From assembly GCA_002839375.1 (NCBI GenBank), contig PGXY01000003.1, forward strand, positions 591,863 through 655,862: 64,000 bases of DNA. The letters run 5' to 3'. How positions within the stretch are numbered: position 1 is the first letter of the stretch; the number at the start of each line of letters is the position of its first letter. The DNA is from Spirochaetae bacterium HGW-Spirochaetae-1. GTDB lineage: Bacteria > Spirochaetota > UBA4802 > UBA5550. This document shows positions 37,685 to 46,342 of this stretch, one piece after another. The notes beneath the pieces are model-generated. The model had not been told where the DNA came from and made no database searches. It worked only from the letters and a program-made list of their open reading frames with translations. The position numbers were made by a program, and so were the translations under genes.

Positions 37685-37721
37685 TATAATCTATTATAAT
37701 CAACTATAATCGCCCATAATC
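37685..37721 (+). promoter_or_regulatory. Four 10-bp-phased ATAATC repeats upstream of flagellin
   Basis: TATAATC occurs at 37685-37691, 37695-37701 and 37705-37711, and CATAATC at 37715-37721, each starting exactly 10 bp after the last, so all face the same side of the helix. They lie 100-137 bp upstream of the flagellin ATG, just before TTGACG (37744-37749). A row of regulator sites or a curved-DNA activator element is the likely reading. Confidence 0.6.
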
Positions 37722-37743
37722 GGGCTAAGCGTAAAATTTTGTA

Positions 37744-37770
37744 TTGACGAATTTTGGAATGATATAAAAG
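37744..37770 (+). promoter_or_regulatory. Candidate flagellin promoter
   Basis: TTGACG (37744-37749) is followed by the AT-rich stretch GATATAAAAG. The spacing to TATAAA (13 bp) is too short for sigma70 and no TAAA/GCCGATAA sigma-28 pair is seen, so the exact promoter class remains open. A strong AAGGAGG Shine-Dalgarno lies at 37810-37816. Confidence 0.35.
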
Positions 37771-37821
37771 AAAATTCAATGCTATCAAGGATGATGGCAT
37801 CAGCTTTCAAGGAGGAAAACA

Positions 37822-38670
37822 ATGATAATAAACCACAACGTAGCCGCTATTTTTGCGCACAGAACCTTAAAATTCCATGACTGGGATCTCACCAAGGATG
37901 TAGAAAAACTTTCTTCAGGAATGAGAATAAACAAGGCCGGTGATGACGCATCGGGTCTCGCTGTATCGGAAAAAATGCGTTCACAGATACAGGGTCTCCG
38001 CCAGGCAGAAAGGAATACTGAAGACGGTATGTCCATGATTCAGACGGCCGAAGGTTATCTGGAAGAAACCCACAGCATCGTTCAGCGTGTGCGTGTTCTC
38101 GCCGTTCAGGCGGCCAACGGTATCTACACCGCAGAAGACAGGCAGCTGATCCAGGTCGAAGTTTCCGAGCTTGTCGATGAAATCGACCGCATCAGCTCAC
38201 AGGCTGAATTCAATAAAATGAAACTCCTCACCGGTTCATTCGCACGTCTGCATCCCACGGCCTCCATGTGGTTTCACATGGGTCCCAACATGCATCAGCG
38301 CGAACGCGTATTCATCGAAACAATGACAACGGCGGCGCTGGGACTGCGTAACCCGACTGTTCTTACCTTCATTTCCATTTCCACACCGGGTAAGGCAAAC
38401 GCGGTTATCGGTCTCGCCGATGAGGCACTGCGCATCATCTCGAAACAACGTGCAGACCTGGGTGCCTACTACAACAGGCTTGAACATGCGGCCAAGGGCC
38501 TCATGAACGCCTATGAAAACGTACAGGCATCGGAAAGCCGCATCCGGGACACCGACATGGCCGAACAGATGTCTTCATTTATCCGATATCAGATACTCAC
38601 GCAGGCGTCGACATCAATGCTTGCGCAGGCCAACACCAAGTCACAGACAGTATTGCAATTATTACAATAG
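37822..38670 (+). CDS. flaB: Periplasmic flagellin FlaB
   Basis: A 282-residue FlaB-type core flagellin of spirochaete periplasmic flagella. The conserved D0/D1 N terminus ([17 protein letters not shown], then [21 protein letters not shown]) and C terminus ([17 protein letters not shown], then [16 protein letters not shown]), with the central [16 protein letters not shown] segment, are characteristic of spirochaete, especially Leptospira-like, FlaB. There is almost no variable central domain. AAGGAGG precedes the ATG and a strong terminator follows. The upstream phased repeats suggest dedicated control. Confidence 0.95.
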   Translation: MIINHNVAAIFAHRTLKFHDWDLTKDVEKLSSGMRINKAGDDASGLAVSEKMRSQIQGLRQAERNTEDGMSMIQTAEGYLEETHSIVQRVRVLAVQAANGIYTAEDRQLIQVEVSELVDEIDRISSQAEFNKMKLLTGSFARLHPTASMWFHMGPNMHQRERVFIETMTTAALGLRNPTVLTFISISTPGKANAVIGLADEALRIISKQRADLGAYYNRLEHAAKGLMNAYENVQASESRIRDTDMAEQMSSFIRYQILTQASTSMLAQANTKSQTVLQLLQ

Positions 38671-38699
38671 CTTGAGCCAGCATCGCAGCACCATTCAAG

Positions 38700-38729
38700 A
38701 AACGCCGGTCACTCCCAACCGGCGTTTTT
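38700..38729 (+). terminator. Rho-independent terminator of flaB
   Basis: AAACGCCGGT (38700-38709) pairs with ACCGGCGTTT (38718-38727) around an 8-nt loop, followed by a U-rich run. It lies 30 bp past the flagellin stop codon. Confidence 0.85.
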
Positions 38730-38798
38730 ATTTTTCTCCGCTACCCCTTCTTAGACAGTAGCACACATAGCGCACAGGACCATCAAAAAACGTACCGT

Positions 38799-40034
38799 TC
38801 ATTGTACGATAGCAAGATATCGTTCACGCAGTTCTGTGCTGCTGACAAACATCCAGGCCGTCCATCCCGACCGCGTCTCCAATTTTGTTTCAGCTCCATG
38901 CTGCAGCAGCAATTCCATTGTACGGCCCGCCCCGCCAAAAATGGCGTACATGAGGGGAGTGCAGCCGTTATTATCACGAGCGTTGATATCAGCGCCTCTT
39001 CGCAGCAGATCTTTCACGATCGCGCTGTCGTCCACGTACGCCGCAATCATCATGGCGGTACGCCCATCCCCGTCAGGCCTGTTAACTGCGGGATCCTGGC
39101 GAAGGAAAGCTTCGGCAGCAGCGCCATCCCGGAGGAACAAAGCCTCTTCCAGGTTCTGTGGCGCAGACCTAATGCCGTACCGGGCCTGCAGGGAAAGCCG
39201 GGTCTTCCATTCTTCCCTGTAAGGCCCATATATCATTTTTTTATGACGGGGTAGCTTCTCCATCCATTTTTCCATGTCATGGGTCATATTCTGGACCGCT
39301 TTCTCATCCAGTGTCTTCATCATCCCGGAAAAAACAGCTTCACGAAGATACCGGTCACCACGTTCTTCAATAATAATACGGCGGGATTCCCTGTCACTCA
39401 TATCTGAAAATTCCGTGGGCATGGGCAGCCGCCACGACACAGTCTGCAGACATCCCGCATAATACCAGACTCTTGACGGTTTCAGAACATCACCATTGCT
39501 CCCCGGCAGGCCCGCATTCCCGGAGAAAAAATGTTTCATAACTGCTTCTCCCTTTTCTCCGCTCACTTCCTCTACGAGAGAATCCTTCACTGTGATACGA
39601 TAGACGTGCCTTTTCATCGGACTAGTCATGCCATCCCGGCCGGAATGATATACAAGGTACACAACGGAACCGTCCCTTGCCCACCGCGTATCCCGGATAC
39701 TTCCCCGACTCTTCTCCGACGGCAACGATTTCAGTTCACTGATTTGAGTGAGTCTTCCGCTGGTTATATCAAACTCGTACAGATAAATTGCATGGAAATA
39801 AACCGTACCCGGCGACCAGGCATAGAGGGGGATAATCGTGGTGCCTTTTTCAAAAAGTGAATATTCACAGAGGAAGTAGATAGCTGTTCCCTGCCGGTAC
39901 CCCGACGACAGTTCTTTTTTCGTCAGTATATCCTTGTTTTTAAACATAGTGAAACATCCACAGCAGCAGAGCAGTAACGGTGCCACAATTAATAATGACA
40001 GGTGAATGCCGTAGTATCCTGACCGTTTCATCAT
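38799..40034 (-). CDS. Ankyrin-repeat lipoprotein
   Basis: A roughly 411-residue exported lipoprotein. The signal peptide ends in PLLLCCCGC, so one of several cysteines is lipidated. The central 250 residues are beta-rich and unrecognised, possibly a six-blade propeller-like region with YLYEFDITSGRLTQISELKSL-type turns. The C-terminal 110 residues hold three ankyrin repeats (e.g. GRTAMMIAAYVDDSAIVKDLLRRGADIN). A protein-binding role at the envelope is likely. The start at 40034 is chosen from two adjacent ATGs; 40064 lacks an RBS. Confidence 0.75.
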   Translation of the reverse strand: MMKRSGYYGIHLSLLIVAPLLLCCCGCFTMFKNKDILTKKELSSGYRQGTAIYFLCEYSLFEKGTTIIPLYAWSPGTVYFHAIYLYEFDITSGRLTQISELKSLPSEKSRGSIRDTRWARDGSVVYLVYHSGRDGMTSPMKRHVYRITVKDSLVEEVSGEKGEAVMKHFFSGNAGLPGSNGDVLKPSRVWYYAGCLQTVSWRLPMPTEFSDMSDRESRRIIIEERGDRYLREAVFSGMMKTLDEKAVQNMTHDMEKWMEKLPRHKKMIYGPYREEWKTRLSLQARYGIRSAPQNLEEALFLRDGAAAEAFLRQDPAVNRPDGDGRTAMMIAAYVDDSAIVKDLLRRGADINARDNNGCTPLMYAIFGGAGRTMELLLQHGAETKLETRSGWTAWMFVSSTELRERYLAIVQ

Positions 40035-40170
40035 TTTTCCCGTTACCGGAATCCGATATATCATACAATAAAATCACGGGTTTCACGGCAATGCAAGCAG
40101 GAAATAACGCTATTTCAACAGGAATGATACTGTTCGTATGATTGGTTCGGGAACGGAGGGAGGAAATTCC

Positions 40171-40227
40171 CCGGGGTCAGAGCATGCCTGACTTCCATTG
40201 ATTTCTATAACCAGGCTCTGACCCCGG
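40171..40227. repeat. REP-like inverted repeat, copy 1
   Basis: CCGGGGTCAGAGC (40171-40183) and its complement GCTCTGACCCCGG (40215-40227) form a stem with inner CCTG/CAGG arms and a CATG bulge. The first 17 bases GGGGTCAGAGCATGCCT recur exactly at 43051. This layout is typical of REP elements mobilised by RAYT transposases, though no transposase gene is present. Confidence 0.7.
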
Positions 40228-40255
40228 GATTGCAGCCAGGCGCAGATAAAACGTT

Positions 40256-40642
40256 TTACTGCATGAGTTCAATAATTCTCTTCTCCTGCTGGGGACCCAC
40301 GAGAAATTCTGCAATACGACCGTCACGAACCAGGATCGTGGCCGGGGTTCCCATGACGCCGAAACGACGTGCCGTGTCCATATCCTGGGAGATGTTCACC
40401 TTGAAAATATTTTTATACTGTTTCATCATTTTTTCAATGAGAGGCGTCATGGGCCGACATGCACCGCAGCCCGGACTGTAAAAATAAAAAAGGGATTTGT
40501 TTCCTGTCTTGAGGGCTTTTGCATAGGACCCCGTGAGTTCAGGAGCGGGTTTGCCCTTTTTCATACGCATTTTAAGCACCATGCCGTATTGCAGCAGAAA
40601 AAAGGCAAGAATAAGAGCGACAACAAGATATATTGCAATCAT
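40256..40642 (-). CDS. Membrane-anchored thioredoxin-like protein
   Basis: A 128-residue protein with an N-terminal transmembrane helix (about 2-24) and a thioredoxin fold. The active-site motif is CGAC (in SPGCGACRPMTP, residues 57-66), and the cis-proline loop GTPA (near residue 98) is intact. It probably reduces disulfides on the periplasmic side; cytoplasmic orientation cannot be excluded. No DsbD or cytochrome maturation gene is adjacent. A REP-like repeat lies just downstream. Confidence 0.8.
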   Translation of the reverse strand: MIAIYLVVALILAFFLLQYGMVLKMRMKKGKPAPELTGSYAKALKTGNKSLFYFYSPGCGACRPMTPLIEKMMKQYKNIFKVNISQDMDTARRFGVMGTPATILVRDGRIAEFLVGPQQEKRIIELMQ

Positions 40643-40730
40643 TTCACAACCTCGATATTTAAGTATTTTAGAATTATATATAACTATAAATATCTAGATC
40701 GTCAAGTTTATTTTACTGAAAGCATCGTTT

Positions 40731-41795
40731 TCAATCACGCACCGGCAGCGATAGAAGACTGAGGGGGTCCACCTGGATACCCCTGATAATACATGACACA
40801 TGGAGATGTGAAGCCGTGGATAATCCCGTGGAGCCCACGGTAGCCACCAGGTCACCGGCTTTAACCCGGTCGCCCTTTTTAACCTTATGATCCTGTAAAT
40901 GCATATAGTAGGTAAAAATACCGTTGCCGTGATCAATGATGAGCATATTGCCTTCATAGAAAAGTTTATCGGCCAGGGCCACCTCTCCATCGGCCATGAC
41001 AAAGAGGGGGGAGCCTTCTTCCCCGCGAAGGTCTAGACCGGCATGGACCTTGGTTCTACTTTGCAGGTATACCCTCTTCCTTCCGCGGATTTTATACCGC
41101 AGATATCTCCGCTTTGACCAGAAGGGTGATGTGATAAAGTGAAGATCACGGGGGTGTGATACCCTCTCGGAGAGCATATCCTCACTCTTACGCGAAAAGG
41201 CCTCGTTCTTTTTCAGTGAACATTCCTTGATAAACTCGATGATTTCCGGATTCTGCTGATATTCCACATTGGAGAACTTGCCAAGATCCAGGGGCTTCTT
41301 CTTAAAAGGGAATTCCTTTTTAACAACGGGAAACCTGGCGCTTAATTCCCTTCCTGACCAGCCCAGGGACACAGAACAGGCTATTTCTCTTTCACCAGGC
41401 ACTGAATCGGGATTGATGGCAAATAGTCCCCGGTAACCCCAGGAACGGGATGACACGGGAATCTCCTGACCGTCCACTATCACCTTTTTTACCTTCAGCT
41501 TTTTATCAATTTTTTCATCGGCGTACATTTCCATGTAAACGGCATCGCCCTGGGCAAATCCCCGGGAATAGAGGTCGATAACTACTCCTTCAGACCTGAA
41601 TTGCAGCCTTTGAGCCGACTCAAGAACATATCCCGGCGGGAGCTTGACCCGATAAAAGTAACTTCCCGATGCCGCTTCTTTGAAACGGTTATAGGAAGGC
41701 GCGGCGGATTTTTCCCCTGCTGCCGGGATAATCATTGGAAAAAGAAAAAACAGTACTGCGAGTGAGACAAAACGAAAACGGTAATTGCAGCGCAT
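40731..41795 (-). CDS. Exported M23 family metallopeptidase
   Basis: A 354-residue envelope protein: a signal peptide (FVSLAVLFFLFPMIIPAAG), a beta-rich N-terminal region of about 190 residues, and a C-terminal LytM/M23 peptidase domain. Zinc ligands are in HAGLDLRG (His and Asp) and HLH of STASHLHVS; the HGNGIFTYYMHL strand is also intact. It should cleave peptidoglycan cross-bridges. The start at 41795 has GAGG upstream; a longer reading to 41819 adds 8 residues. Confidence 0.87.
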   Translation of the reverse strand: MRCNYRFRFVSLAVLFFLFPMIIPAAGEKSAAPSYNRFKEAASGSYFYRVKLPPGYVLESAQRLQFRSEGVVIDLYSRGFAQGDAVYMEMYADEKIDKKLKVKKVIVDGQEIPVSSRSWGYRGLFAINPDSVPGEREIACSVSLGWSGRELSARFPVVKKEFPFKKKPLDLGKFSNVEYQQNPEIIEFIKECSLKKNEAFSRKSEDMLSERVSHPRDLHFITSPFWSKRRYLRYKIRGRKRVYLQSRTKVHAGLDLRGEEGSPLFVMADGEVALADKLFYEGNMLIIDHGNGIFTYYMHLQDHKVKKGDRVKAGDLVATVGSTGLSTASHLHVSCIIRGIQVDPLSLLSLPVRD

Positions 41796-42006
41796 GGCAT
41801 GGTCCTCTGTTTTTTGCATCGGCAGAAATACACCTGTTGTTTAGTTGCATCTACGACAGTATTAAGAAAATAATCTGCGGCAAAACCGGCCTGTTTCCAT
41901 GTTTTTATCACAGTTACACCACAACTCTAATTATTACTTGAAAAATGTGTCAAATACAATGCATACTATTTCAAGCGTTATTCTACTGAACCAGGGAAGA
42001 GGAGTC

Positions 42007-43008
42007 ATGTCCGAGATAGTTGTTTTTAAGGCTGAAGAGCAGAAAATAATGGAGACCTTGAAAAGCATGCTGCGCACACAGGGCCGCCTGGATGAACTGG
42101 TGTCCGTGGAAAAAAATGAAGCTGCCCTGGTGGATCTTTCCGCGGCCATTTCCCTTTACCCGTCAATACTGGGACACCAGAGCCTGGGAAGAGCCTCCCG
42201 CTCCATTGAAACCCTTGTAAACACCCTGTGCCTTCAAGATCTCATGGACCTGGTCTTTCACATTCCCACAAAAGCCATACTGGGACAGAGCTACTCACTG
42301 GCCAAGATCAACTTTTTTTATATGCTCCTGTATCTTACACAGGAGATCGCAGCTATGCGCCCCATAGAAGAGGAAATACGGGAAATCATAAGCATCAACA
42401 TCTTTGGAATCATGGCCGAGGATGTCTTTATATCCATCATCTCCGACAAGACTATACCGATGCACATCAGGAATAATGCGGGATACCTCCTGGCCAGTAT
42501 ATGGGAACATCGCATTGATTACGGCGTCGATGAGTTCGCCCCTGCCCTGACCAACATATGGCACGCCAGGGAAAAAATTGATCCCAACTTCGGCACCATG
42601 ATGGGCATAAGCGAACTCTTCATGCTTTCGCAGGAATCAGACCCCATATGGTTCGAGTTTCTCCAGCGCGATGACCTGAAGCAGGATGAAATCGACGCAC
42701 TCCAGGAGTTTCTCATGGGCTTGAGTTTTGAGGAAATGATACAGCTCTCCGATGAGATGAAAAAAAGCGGTCGTTTCTCCATAGACAAAAACGAAATCCG
42801 CGAAAAAGAAATGGGCGAGGAAAAAATAAACAGGTTTTTTGAGACTAATGATCCCCGGCGGCTTTTCAAATCATTCTCCCTCAGAAAAAACAACTCCATT
42901 TTCCGGGACAGGGGAAATACACCCGGTCCGAAAAAGACCCTGGAAGAGTATCTCATGTGTTACCTGCTGGCAAGACCCGGAGACTGGACTGTAAAAAGCA
43001 AGTCCTGA
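42007..43008 (+). CDS. Hypothetical helical protein, 333 aa
   Basis: Not recognised. The protein is soluble and predicted almost entirely alpha-helical, with regularly spaced hydrophobic pairs resembling armadillo/HEAT-like repeats, especially residues 20-240. The C-terminal 60 residues are basic. No signal peptide or metal motif is visible. The start at 42007 is chosen because GAGGAG lies 5 nt upstream; an ATG at 41899 would add 36 residues. It is divergent from the M23 peptidase gene and ends before a REP-like element. Confidence 0.7.
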   Translation: MSEIVVFKAEEQKIMETLKSMLRTQGRLDELVSVEKNEAALVDLSAAISLYPSILGHQSLGRASRSIETLVNTLCLQDLMDLVFHIPTKAILGQSYSLAKINFFYMLLYLTQEIAAMRPIEEEIREIISINIFGIMAEDVFISIISDKTIPMHIRNNAGYLLASIWEHRIDYGVDEFAPALTNIWHAREKIDPNFGTMMGISELFMLSQESDPIWFEFLQRDDLKQDEIDALQEFLMGLSFEEMIQLSDEMKKSGRFSIDKNEIREKEMGEEKINRFFETNDPRRLFKSFSLRKNNSIFRDRGNTPGPKKTLEEYLMCYLLARPGDWTVKSKS

Positions 43009-43050
43009 TCCGTATTTCCTGCCTTATTGTTATCATAAATGTGCACAATT

Positions 43051-43131
43051 GGGGTCAGAGCATGCCTCTTACGTCACTTTTATCCATGCTCTGACCCCTT
43101 TTTTGTCGTTCCGATTTGAGGCTCTGACCCC
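43051..43131. repeat. REP-like compound inverted repeat, copy 2
   Basis: GGGGTCAGAGCATG (43051-43064) and its exact complement (43085-43098) form a 14-bp stem followed by six T residues, so it could end transcription of the 42007 gene. A further half-repeat AGGCTCTGACCCC sits at 43119-43131. The outer pair matches the layout of the 40171 copy, with an extra arm between. Confidence 0.7.
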
Positions 43132-43259
43132 CTTTATCTGTCTTCAATCCCCTTGTATCAAATTTCCCCGATAATGAAAAAATATTGACATTCCTGTTAT
43201 GCTGTAATGCCTTGAAAATCAGCATATATTGCAATTCATTAACAATAAGAGGAAAACCC

Positions 43260-43877
43260 ATGATACATAAAAACGTAGTAACCGATTTCTCAGCCAAAGC
43301 ATATGATCCCCAAATTGACCCCTCGGCCTATATACATCCCCTGGGCGCTGTAATCGGCAACGCCATCATCGGCAAACGGGTGATGGTTTCCCCTTTTGCC
43401 TCGGTACGCGGCGATGAAGGACAGGCCCTCCACGTGGGCGATGAGTCCAATGTGCAGGACGGCGTTATCATCCACGCCCTGGAGACCGAGCATGAAGGGC
43501 ACGCCATCGAGAAAAATCTTGTCGAGGCCGACGGTAAAAAATACGCCGTATATATCGGGAAACGCGTATCCCTGGCGCACCAGGTGCAGATCCACGGACC
43601 CGCCTATGTGGGAAATGACACCTTCATCGGCATGCAGTCCCTGCTATTCCGGGCCAAAGTCGGCAACAACTGCGTGGTAGAACCCAAGTGCCTGGTCATG
43701 GGTGTCACAGTACCCGACGGACGGTATGTTCCTGCCGGCACTATCCTGAAAAAACAGACCGACGCCGACAAGCTTCCTGAGATAACCGCCGACTACCCAC
43801 TGAAGGACCTGAACAAGGGCGTGGTTCATGTGAATACGAATCTCGCCGACGGGTATAACAAGGCGGGGATAAAATAG
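43260..43877 (+). CDS. Gamma-class carbonic anhydrase, Cam type
   Basis: A 205-residue left-handed beta-helix protein that hydrates CO2 to bicarbonate. Zinc ligands H72, H107 and H112, and R50, D52, E53 and D67 are in place. Most notably the loop around residues 73-90, with E75 corresponding to the proton-shuttle Glu of Methanosarcina Cam, and the YAVYIGKRVSLAHQ segment are conserved, which CamH-type proteins lack. RBS GAGG precedes the ATG at 43260. No carboxysome or transporter gene is near. Cytoplasmic; lacks a signal peptide, unlike archaeal Cam. Confidence 0.88.
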   Translation: MIHKNVVTDFSAKAYDPQIDPSAYIHPLGAVIGNAIIGKRVMVSPFASVRGDEGQALHVGDESNVQDGVIIHALETEHEGHAIEKNLVEADGKKYAVYIGKRVSLAHQVQIHGPAYVGNDTFIGMQSLLFRAKVGNNCVVEPKCLVMGVTVPDGRYVPAGTILKKQTDADKLPEITADYPLKDLNKGVVHVNTNLADGYNKAGIK

Positions 43878-43894
43878 CGATACGGGAAATGAAA

Positions 43895-43918
43895 AAAGAC
43901 GCGTCAAGCCGCGTCTTT
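43895..43918. terminator. Bidirectional terminator between the carbonic anhydrase and YIP1 genes
   Basis: AAAGACGCG (43895-43903) pairs with CGCGTCTTT (43910-43918) around a 6-nt loop, with A/T runs on both sides (AAAAAA before, TTTA after). A second hairpin, ATGGGGACC with GGTCCCCAT (43931-43952), lies just beyond. Both convergent genes probably end here. Confidence 0.8.
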
Positions 43919-43963
43919 ATCTGAATCATGATGGGGACCGAGAGGTCCCCATTGCTGTTTTTT

Positions 43964-44701
43964 CTATTTCTCTTCCGCTTCCTTGGCAGCTTTTTCCATC
44001 TGCTTGCTGAATTCCTCGAGCCGCTTCATCGCTTCAGCAGCGTCCTTGTTGTCCATCTGCTTCATGACGTCTTCGCTCTGTTTCATCCAGATATCAGAGG
44101 ATTGTTTCACTGCACTGGCGCACATGAGGGCGCTGATAAGCATGAGAACGGGAATAACAGCCAGTATAATCGATATAATCTTGGCCGTCCCCTCTTTTCC
44201 CCCCAGGACACCGATCAGGGCGTTGTAAAGAAGAAAGAGCCCGTAAAGTGAAACCAGGAGAGATACTATGGAACCGAGATAGAGATGGATGCCGCCGGCG
44301 AAACCAAGTACCGCGCTGATGGGGTACATCACCATAAGCGATGCCGATACGCGGGTATTAGCTTCAAAATCCGTTGTCCCGCCGCATATGGCAGATATGA
44401 TAAGGATGATAACAGCACCTATGAAGAGGCCGATCACCGAGAAGATGAGAGCGCCCACTAAAACCATGATGCCGACACCGCCGCCGAACATACCGCCCAT
44501 TGCGCCGCCAACCGCGGACAAACCTATAACGCTCCAGAGCAGACCCAGAAGCCCCGCCACTGCGCCGTAAAGTACCGCCTTGATAATGGGCTCACCGAAT
44601 CCGCCTTCCTTCTCCATGGAAGCGAAATACTCCTTCGGTTTAAGAAGAGTATTTTTTGAATCATCGATGAATTTCTGGAAACTGAATGCACCTTCCGCCA
44701 T
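43964..44701 (-). CDS. YIP1-family integral membrane protein
   Basis: A 245-residue protein with five hydrophobic helices (about 40-70, 75-105, 120-150, 155-185, 190-210) and an N-terminal FIDDSKNTLLKPKEYFASM segment as in bacterial Yip1-domain proteins. Glycine-rich loops (GGAMGGMFGGG) join the helices. The C-terminal 40 residues form a charged amphipathic helix (KDAAEAMKRLEEFSKQMEKAAKEAEEK in outline). Function is unknown. It ends near the double hairpin and starts 663 bp from the next gene. Confidence 0.75.
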   Translation of the reverse strand: MAEGAFSFQKFIDDSKNTLLKPKEYFASMEKEGGFGEPIIKAVLYGAVAGLLGLLWSVIGLSAVGGAMGGMFGGGVGIMVLVGALIFSVIGLFIGAVIILIISAICGGTTDFEANTRVSASLMVMYPISAVLGFAGGIHLYLGSIVSLLVSLYGLFLLYNALIGVLGGKEGTAKIISIILAVIPVLMLISALMCASAVKQSSDIWMKQSEDVMKQMDNKDAAEAMKRLEEFSKQMEKAAKEAEEK

Positions 44702-45318
44702 ATATTCCTCCTGATAAGATTTTTATTTTTGCCTCAAAACAGTCTTCCGAGACAGTCATGATAATTTATACCATATCTATACTATAGAACAATCCATTGA
44801 AAAGTCAAGAAAAACTCCTGCAGCCCCCCGATTATACGCCCGCATGCAGGATTTGAATCTATTTTAGAGCCCGGGAAAATGGCTATCTTAACTCAAAGGA
44901 ATAAGTTAAAAAATGATGTTATAAAAAAAACAGAAGAACGCAAAGTTCTGAAAATTAAATCATCCGTTATAAAAAAAACAGGGTACATCCTGACTATTAA
45001 TTAAAATTTTAGGCTCATTCCGGATTGTTGGGAATTAATAATTTATAAAAAAAGGTTGAACAGAAAGCGCGCGAAGGGCAAGTTAAAAAATAGTAAACAA
45101 TGCGACAGTCGTGCAACTTTCAGGAGACCGAAAGGGGAAAACAGGGATTTTAAACAGGCTTTCAGGAATAGTTGTTTCTATCTAACTGATGTCTGATAGC
45201 CTGGATATATGAAACATCCATTCATGTCCTCTCGGGACTTCGTGCTCTTCGAGGCCTTTGCGCTCTTCCTGTGATAAGTTTTTTCCTTTATGAAAAGAAT
45301 TGACGACAATTACATGCC
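44702..45318. other. AT-rich gene-poor region with short direct repeats
   Basis: No supported gene. A 16-mer (GTTAT, eight A, CAG) occurs at 44918-44933 and 44966-44981, 48 bp apart, with a small hairpin AGAAC/GTTCT between. A 77-codon minus-strand reading (45182-45415) overlaps the next gene's start and has no RBS. Confidence 0.5.
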
Positions 45319-45341
45319 ATGTATTATGTGACATAATACAT
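45319..45341. promoter_or_regulatory. 23-bp perfect dyad, candidate operator
   Basis: ATGTATTATG (45319-45328) and CATAATACAT (45332-45341) surround TGA as an exact dyad, ending 23 bp before the next gene's ATG (45365). Position and symmetry suit a dimeric regulator; a TTTTT run immediately follows, so a transcription-stop hairpin is an alternative. Confidence 0.5.
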
Positions 45342-45364
45342 TTTTCATCATCAGGATACCATGC

Positions 45365-46342
45365 ATGAAAAAAATCCGTCTCCTGACACAGGATAACCAG
45401 GAATACAGTGCTCATCTGCGGAAGGCGGGATACACCGTGGAGGAAATCACACTGCCCCTGCAGGCAGCCCCGGACATTGAATCATCATCGTCATACGCCT
45501 TTACTGTTGCCGAAATCTGCGATACAAACATATTCTCACTGGACCTGAAACATCTTGCCGCCGCGTCGGAACGATTCGTCTGCCTCGCTCCTGCAGTGAG
45601 CAGCCGGGTCAGGGCGCAGCTCCTCGATCACGGCATATCCGATGTCATCCCCGCGGGATCACCGGAGCGGCTCGTATCATACCTGCGAATGCTGGACAGC
45701 CCGATCCCCGCTGAACAGGGAAAAATCCTCATTTATGAGACGGCTCCCGTCAGAAAGGACATCCTCACAAATATCATCATGCGTTTCGGATATCATCCCG
45801 TTTTTATCGGCACAACGGACAGCCTTTTTGACAACCTTAAGCAGACCGGCATCCAGTTCATTCTCTTCAATCTCGGCGGGGAGAAGCTCGACCTGGGCGA
45901 CTTCATACGGCGCTCCTATGCCAACACGGAAATAAAACGCATTCCCCTCCTGGCCTACAAGGACATGAAGGAAGGGATATTTGTCAACGAGATGCTCTCG
46001 GGGTTGCACCGCCTGACAAAGCTGATCTTTTCACCCGAGGAACTCTACAGCTACCTTGTGGATATCCTCTTCAGAAAGGAAATAATACCCCTCATAGAAA
46101 CACTGAACAGCGGGATACATTTCAGCACGCACGCTAATTACAGCCAGGAGACCCTGAGCCAGATATATCACGGCACCACGCAGGATCTCTTCGCTCAATC
46201 CAATATCCTCGATGAAGAAAACATGCTCAATCTTTTCAATACTATGAGGCAGATCAAGAAAACACTGGTAAAGGCCGATGGCCTGAAGTGGCTGCGGCAG
46301 GAGACGGCGGGAAGCGTCAATACCTGCGGAGCGGGTGGCTGA
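45365..46342 (+). CDS. Protein with two degenerate receiver-like domains
   Basis: A 325-residue soluble protein. Residues 1-110 and about 118-210 each show the beta-alpha rhythm of receiver domains (e.g. KILIYETAPVRKDILTNIIMRFGYHPVFIG, in outline, then LLAYKDM with the position of the receiver Lys), but the phosphoacceptor Asp and acidic pocket are missing. The C-terminal 100 residues are helical. It is probably a pseudo-receiver scaffold. AGGA lies 8 nt upstream, and a perfect dyad is close by. The gene overlaps the convergent cytochrome gene by 26 bp. Confidence 0.65.
   Translation: MKKIRLLTQDNQEYSAHLRKAGYTVEEITLPLQAAPDIESSSSYAFTVAEICDTNIFSLDLKHLAAASERFVCLAPAVSSRVRAQLLDHGISDVIPAGSPERLVSYLRMLDSPIPAEQGKILIYETAPVRKDILTNIIMRFGYHPVFIGTTDSLFDNLKQTGIQFILFNLGGEKLDLGDFIRRSYANTEIKRIPLLAYKDMKEGIFVNEMLSGLHRLTKLIFSPEELYSYLVDILFRKEIIPLIETLNSGIHFSTHANYSQETLSQIYHGTTQDLFAQSNILDEENMLNLFNTMRQIKKTLVKADGLKWLRQETAGSVNTCGAGG

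Noticed and set aside
45182-45415. 77-codon minus-strand ORF overlapping the pseudo-receiver gene's start
   Set aside because: No RBS, overlaps a better-supported gene and the dyad; composition looks random.
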